10,633 nucleotides of DNA. It comes from Kiritimatiellia bacterium. GTDB taxonomy: Bacteria > Verrucomicrobiota > Kiritimatiellia > SLAD01. The stretch's first letter is position 1, and each line of letters begins with the position of its first letter. This document shows, piece by piece, positions 7,272 through 10,633 of the stretch. The notes under the pieces are model-generated. The model saw nothing but the letters and a program-made list of their open reading frames with translations, did not search any database and was not told the DNA's origin. The translations under genes and the position numbers were made by a program. The stretch is taken from NCBI GenBank assembly GCA_007127595.1, contig SKZA01000068.1, forward strand, positions 1-10,633. Direction: 5' to 3'.

Positions 7272-7280
7272 CAAGGACTT

Positions 7281-7305
7281 GGAGGGCGACGCTCTGCGGA
7301 GCCGC
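7281..7305 (-). repeat. Inverted, diverged relative of repeat family B
   Basis: GGAGGGCGACGCTCTGCGGA and the bases after it match the reverse complement of the family B head (GGAGGGCGAGGCTCCCGCCG) with several substitutions. This places an opposite-facing unit between the two direct copies, so the transcript could fold by pairing with either neighbour. Confidence 0.5.
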
Positions 7306-7340
7306 GAAAATGAAGACGGACACTGGACCAAACACGGCTC

Positions 7341-7376
7341 GGCGGGAGCCTCGCCCTCCAAACCAAAGGGCATCCC
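7341..7376 (+). repeat. 36-bp dispersed repeat, family B, copy 2
   Basis: Matches 7236-7271 at 35 of 36 bases. It is followed within 9 bases by the family A element at 7385, so the two families sit head to tail here. Copy 1 of family A (3931) has no family B unit beside it, so the families are separate units rather than one longer element. Confidence 0.85.
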
Positions 7377-7384
7377 AGGGCACA

Positions 7385-7457
7385 TGGAGGGACGGGCTCT
7401 GTCCCGTCCGACCATGGTCCGGATCAGGAACGGGACGACACAGAGGTCGTCCCTCCA
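7385..7457 (+). repeat. 73-bp dispersed palindromic repeat, family A, copy 2
   Basis: The best-preserved copy. The TGGAGGGACG and CGTCCCTCCA ends are perfect inverted termini. Hairpin 1 pairs GACGGG (7391-7396) with CCCGTC. Hairpin 2 pairs GGGACGAC (7432-7439) with GTCGTCCC (7446-7453) around loop ACAGAG. It differs from copy 1 at five positions, two of which restore pairing in hairpin 1. It ends 22 bases from the glpD stop codon, in a convergent gap like copy 1. Confidence 0.87.
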
Positions 7458-7479
7458 TGCCGGCGTGTCGCGCTCCTAT

Positions 7480-9054
7480 TCATTCTCTCGAATTCTCGGG
7501 CATGAGATAACCACTCGCCGTCTCCATAAATTGCGCGATCTGTTGTCGGCGCATGTCGTCATCCCAACCCAACTCGCCCGCCATCAGTTCGGCGACCGTC
7601 GGCGCTATCTCCACCGCGGCCCGCGCGTTGAGAAACAAGGCCCGCATACGCCGGGCCAGGACATCCTCGATGGTGTGCGCCATTTCGTGACGAACCCCCC
7701 AGATCACTTCGGCCCGCCAATAGGGCAACGCCTCGTGCAACGGCGAGCGGCCCTCCGGCATTTCGTCGGCCATGGCACACAACGCAGCCGTGTCACTGCC
7801 GTACACATGTAGGTGCGGCTCGACCGGCGCGTCCTCCGACGCGCCATGTACCGGCAACGTCGCCGTGCGGCACGGACGCTCGTCCCAACCCGCCAATGTC
7901 TCCGCCTGATCAACGGTATCTTCCGCCATCTTGCGATACGTCGTCCATTTCCCGCCCGCAATCGTAATCAAACCGCTTTCCGCTATCACAATGCTATGAT
8001 CGCGCGATAACGCCGCCGTAGAGGCGCCCCCTTCCCCTTTGACCAGCGGTCGCAAGCCGCTGAAGGTGCTCAACACGTCGGACGGCGTCGGATCGCCCGT
8101 CAGATATTTGGCGGCATGGGTCAGCAGAAAATCCAATTCCTCCCTCATGGGCCGCGGTTCCAACGGGATGTCGTTCACCCCAACATCCGTCGTGCCGACA
8201 ATGACGTGGTCATGCCACGGCACGGCGAAGAGGACTCGACCGTCTTCCGTATGCGGGATCATGATAGCGCTTTCGCCCGGATGAAAATCTCGCGACAAGA
8301 CGATATGCGACCCCTGACTGGCCGCGATCATGTCGGGCGATGCGGCGTCGTCCAACTTACGGATGCTGTCGGTATATGCGCCGGTGGCGTTGACCACAAT
8401 ACGGGCGCGCACCTCGATTTCGTTGCCGGATAGTTCGTCGCGAACCTCCACACCGGCCACAACGCCCTTGTCCTTGATGAAACCGACAACCTTCATGTAG
8501 TTCAGCGGACATCCGCCGAGATCATCGACGGTCCGGGCGAGACTTACGGCCAGTCGCGCGTCATCGAACTGCCCATCATAATAGATTACGCCGCGCCGCA
8601 AACCTTCGGGCTCAATCGTGGGCAGGCGTTTACGCGTTTCTTCCAGCGACAAGGATTTGGAAGGCTTTAATCCGAGGTCGCCGGCCATGCGATCGTAGAT
8701 ACGCATGCCAACGCCATAGAACGGGCCTTCCCACCAGGTATAGATCGGCACGATGAAGGAATGATGATGAACCAGGTGCGGCGCGTTGCGACACAGGCGG
8801 CCACGTTCTTTGAGCGACTCCATGACCAGCCCGATATTGCCCTGCTTGAGATAACGAATGCCGCCATGGATCAGTTTGGTACTGCGACTGGAGGTTCCCT
8901 TGGCGAAATCGTGTTGTTCGAGCAGCAAGGTCGCGTAACCGCGCGAGGCGGCGTCCACGGCGACGCCCAAACCGGTTGCGCCACCGCCGATGACGAGGAT
9001 CTCCCACGGCTCGGCACGGGCGCGGACTTTATCGAGTATGCGTTCGCGGTTCAT
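7480..9054 (-). CDS. glpD: Aerobic-type glycerol-3-phosphate dehydrogenase (FAD)
   Basis: A membrane-associated flavoenzyme oxidising sn-glycerol-3-phosphate to dihydroxyacetone phosphate and reducing quinone. The 524 residues are within the usual range (about 500-560). Visible: the N-terminal FAD-binding Rossmann motif ILVIGGGATGLG (about 19-30) with a following acidic LLLEQHDFAKGTSSRSTKL; IHGGIRYL; VNATGAYTDSIRKL; the central VPWHDHVIVGTTD; FSGLRPLVKGEG; ITIAGGKWTTYRKMAEDTVD near the end of the oxidase domain; and a C-terminal DAO_C-type domain with WRAEVIWGVRHEMAHTIEDVLARRMR. The ATG start at 9054 is fixed by an in-frame TAG six codons upstream with no alternative start between. No strong ribosome binding site is visible. 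It lies 211 bp downstream of glpK on the same strand, so the pair converts glycerol to DHAP. It appears intact. Confidence 0.95.
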   Translation of the reverse strand: MNRERILDKVRARAEPWEILVIGGGATGLGVAVDAASRGYATLLLEQHDFAKGTSSRSTKLIHGGIRYLKQGNIGLVMESLKERGRLCRNAPHLVHHHSFIVPIYTWWEGPFYGVGMRIYDRMAGDLGLKPSKSLSLEETRKRLPTIEPEGLRRGVIYYDGQFDDARLAVSLARTVDDLGGCPLNYMKVVGFIKDKGVVAGVEVRDELSGNEIEVRARIVVNATGAYTDSIRKLDDAASPDMIAASQGSHIVLSRDFHPGESAIMIPHTEDGRVLFAVPWHDHVIVGTTDVGVNDIPLEPRPMREELDFLLTHAAKYLTGDPTPSDVLSTFSGLRPLVKGEGGASTAALSRDHSIVIAESGLITIAGGKWTTYRKMAEDTVDQAETLAGWDERPCRTATLPVHGASEDAPVEPHLHVYGSDTAALCAMADEMPEGRSPLHEALPYWRAEVIWGVRHEMAHTIEDVLARRMRALFLNARAAVEIAPTVAELMAGELGWDDDMRRQQIAQFMETASGYLMPENSRE

Positions 9055-9265
9055 GTTGGCTCGATTCTAGTCTGGGGTGCGGCGGCTTGACACCCCGTAA
9101 CCCCGCTGAGGGCAGCGGGGCTCCATTTAGGGGCCTTTATGGAGACGCGGTGCCCTCACCGCGTATAAAAAGTTGGGCACTCCAAATATCAGACAGCAAA
9201 TCATCATCGCGCGGTCCCGATCCGCATAACGGAATGGACGACACGGAGGTCGTCCCTCCAGTCCC
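9055..9265. other. glpK-glpD intergenic region with three hairpins and a repeat fragment
   Basis: This 211-bp gap separates co-directional glpK and glpD. It contains stem GGGGTG/CACCCC (9074-9079 with 9091-9096), about 20 bases upstream of the glpD start on its transcript; stem CCCCGCT/AGCGGGG (9101-9107 with 9114-9120); and stem ACGCGGTG/CACCGCGT (9145-9152 with 9157-9164). CTCCAT (9121-9126) can also pair with ATGGAG (9139-9144), so the last two may nest. A partial family A repeat closes the gap at 9236-9260. None of the stems is followed by a T-run in the glp direction, so they are not obvious terminators. Confidence 0.65.
9236..9260 (+). repeat. Partial family A repeat (right end only)
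   Basis: These 25 bases are identical to the right end of family A copy 1 (3979-4003), including the second hairpin GGACGAC/GTCGTCC and the CGTCCCTCCA terminus. The sequence to the left (about 9212-9235) is only loosely similar to the element's middle, and the left terminus is missing, so this is a decayed or truncated copy. It ends 5 bases before the glpK stop codon. Confidence 0.75.
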
Positions 9266-10633
9266 CTATTCTGCATTTGAGACCCACCCCTTCGCCCGTT
9301 CCAACGCCCGGTTCCATTCGGTTAGTCGCTCCTTCACGTCCCGGGTCTTTGCGCGTGGCTTGAACGACTTGTCCACCGCCCATTGTTTTGCAATCTCGTC
9401 GCGGTCCTGCCAGAAACCCACCGCAAGACCCGCGAGGTACGCCGCGCCGAGCGCCGTTGTCTCAGTAATGCGCGGACGAATCACCGGCACACGTAGCAGG
9501 TCGGCTTGATCCTGCATCAGCAGATCGTTCACACTCGCTCCGCCGTCCACGCGCAGTTCCTTGAGCTTGATCCCAGCATCGGCTTCCATCGCCTTCAACA
9601 CGTCGTGCGACTGATAAGCGATGGATTCCAGCGCCGCGCGCGCGATATGCGCGTCCGTCGTACCGCGCGTCATGCCCACAAGCGTCCCGCGCGCGTACGG
9701 ATCCCAATGCGGCGCGCCCAGCCCTGCAAAGGCCGGCACCAGATATACGCCCTCGGACGATTTCACCTTTCCGGCCAGCTTCTCAATCTCCGATGAGGAC
9801 CGGATCAGTCCAAGCCCGTCGCGAATCCATTGCACAACGGCGCCCCCGATGAAGATGCTGCCTTCCAGCGCGTATTCCGTCTTATCCCCGATCTTCCACG
9901 CCACCGTGGTCAGGAGATTATTCTTGGATTGCACCAACTTGTCGCCCGTGAGCATGAGTAGAAAACAACCGGTGCCATACGTATTCTTCCCCATGCCGGA
10001 GCGATAGCAGGCCTGGCCAAAAAGCGCCGCCTGCTGGTCGCCCGCTACGCCCGCCACCGGAACACCGGACAAGAACGAGCGGCCATACGCCTCATCGTAT
10101 ACTTCGCTGGAGGAACGCACATCAGGCAGGATCGCCCGCGGAACGTGCAACAGATCCAGCAGTTCATCGTCCCACTCCCCTTTGCGGATGTTGAACAACA
10201 TCGTCCGCGAAGCGTTGCTTGGGTCGGTGACATGCACCTTGCCACCGGTCAGTTTCCAAATCAGCCAGGTGTCCACGGTGCCGAACGCCAGGTCACCCTT
10301 TTCGGCCTTCTTTCGCGCCCCCTTCACGTGATCCAGAATCCAGCGCACTTTGGTCCCGGAAAAATACGGGTCGGGCAGCAAACCGGTACGCGACCGGATA
10401 AGCCGGGTCTTACCTTTTTTCTTCAATTCCGCGCAGAAATCGGCAGTGCGTCGGTCCTGCCAGACAATGGCGTGGTGTATGGGCTTGCCGGTTGAACGAT
10501 CCCAGACAATGGTCGTCTCGCGTTGGTTGGTAATCCCGATGGCGGCGATATCGGACGCCGACAACCCCGCGTCCGCCACCGCTTCCACGGCCACGCTGCT
10601 TTGCGATGACCAGATTTCGTTCGGGTTGTGTTC
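9266..10633 (-). CDS. glpK: Glycerol kinase (N-terminus beyond window)
   Basis: A cytoplasmic FGGY-family kinase that phosphorylates glycerol with ATP, trapping it for GlpD. The frame is open through the right edge; the visible 455 residues begin EHNPNEIWSSQSS, which in full-length GlpK (about 495-505 residues) sits roughly 45-50 residues in, so the start is outside. Diagnostic blocks: GITNQRETTIVWDRSTGKP with the Arg-Glu that binds glycerol; VWQDRRTAD; GVAGDQQAALFGQ with the catalytic Asp; KNTYGTGCFLL; ALEGSIFIGGAVVQWIRDGL; VPAFAGLGAPHWDPYARG; LRVDGGASVNDLLMQ; and ITETTALGAAYLAGLAVGFW. The internal Met-like start at 10594 is not the true start, because conserved sequence continues upstream of it. 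Its product feeds glpD downstream, and the two are probably expressed together despite the repeat-containing gap. Confidence 0.96.
   Translation of the reverse strand, partial: EHNPNEIWSSQSSVAVEAVADAGLSASDIAAIGITNQRETTIVWDRSTGKPIHHAIVWQDRRTADFCAELKKKGKTRLIRSRTGLLPDPYFSGTKVRWILDHVKGARKKAEKGDLAFGTVDTWLIWKLTGGKVHVTDPSNASRTMLFNIRKGEWDDELLDLLHVPRAILPDVRSSSEVYDEAYGRSFLSGVPVAGVAGDQQAALFGQACYRSGMGKNTYGTGCFLLMLTGDKLVQSKNNLLTTVAWKIGDKTEYALEGSIFIGGAVVQWIRDGLGLIRSSSEIEKLAGKVKSSEGVYLVPAFAGLGAPHWDPYARGTLVGMTRGTTDAHIARAALESIAYQSHDVLKAMEADAGIKLKELRVDGGASVNDLLMQDQADLLRVPVIRPRITETTALGAAYLAGLAVGFWQDRDEIAKQWAVDKSFKPRAKTRDVKERLTEWNRALERAKGWVSNAE

Larger units (their letters stand above)
7183..7479. other. Repeat-filled convergent gap between pepF and glpD
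   Basis: These 297 bases lie between the pepF and glpD stop codons and are almost entirely repeats: two direct copies of a 36-bp unit (7236-7271 and 7341-7376), an inverted relative of it near 7281-7305, and a full copy of the 73-bp family A element (7385-7457). Frames running through it encode tell-tale low-value peptides (GASPSKPKG, EGEAPAEP) and should not be annotated as genes. Any terminator for either gene must be inside these repeats. Confidence 0.75.

Noticed and set aside
7236..7376. Possible CRISPR array from repeated units
   Set aside because: Only two direct copies 105 bases apart with a diverged inverted copy between them; there is no regular spacer length and no cas gene.
6892..7458. 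A 188-codon minus-strand open frame with EGRPLCRPVPDPDHGRT and related peptides
   Set aside because: It combines translated family A and B repeats with antisense pepF sequence. A similar peptide comes from the other family A copy at 3822-4055, which confirms the repeat origin.
7213..7812. A 199-codon plus-strand open frame through the repeat cluster into glpD
   Set aside because: Its first third is translated repeat DNA and the rest is antisense to the conserved C-terminal domain of glpD.

Overview
This roughly 10.6 kb stretch of moderately GC-rich bacterial chromosome carries seven protein genes, two of them cut by the window edges. The genes are ordinary metabolic and housekeeping ones. 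What stands out is that nearly every intergenic gap from 3873 to 9265 is filled with short dispersed repeats or hairpins. The gap repeats are of the kind whose chance translations give peptides such as EGEAPAEP or GASPSKPKG. From memory, these are common in environmental genomes of the Verrucomicrobiota, Kiritimatiellota, Lentisphaerota and Planctomycetota. I therefore infer a PVC-like or similar free-living Gram-negative bacterium, with limited confidence because no rRNA or other phylogenetic marker is present.

Layout: (1) 1-1050, minus: the N-terminal 350 residues of an RhlB-type DEAD-box RNA helicase with a basic N-terminal extension. (2) 1051-1320: divergent intergenic region with an AT-rich part just before the met genes. 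(3) 1321-3872, plus: metY (O-acetylhomoserine sulfhydrylase) then metX (homoserine O-acetyltransferase), separated by 86 bp containing a perfect 13-bp hairpin. (4) 3873-4174: convergent gap with a 73-bp two-hairpin repeat. (5) 4175-4951, minus: a 258-residue HD-superfamily phosphohydrolase of unknown substrate. (6) 4952-5358: divergent gap occupied by a roughly 200-bp imperfect inverted-repeat (MITE-like) element. (7) 5359-7182, plus: oligoendopeptidase F, family M3B. (8) 7183-7479: convergent gap packed with two repeat families. (9) 7480-9054, minus: glpD. (10) 9055-9265: gap with three hairpins and a partial repeat copy. (11) 9266-10633, minus: glpK, lacking about the first 40-50 codons beyond the right edge.

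How the genes work together: MetX acetylates homoserine and MetY replaces the acetyl ester with sulfide to give homocysteine, the direct-sulfhydrylation route to methionine. GlpK phosphorylates glycerol and GlpD oxidises the glycerol-3-phosphate to dihydroxyacetone phosphate, passing electrons to quinone. The RNA helicase, peptidase and HD protein have no evident functional link to these pairs. I found no convincing new multi-gene system. The most interesting material is the repeat elements and the unassigned HD protein.
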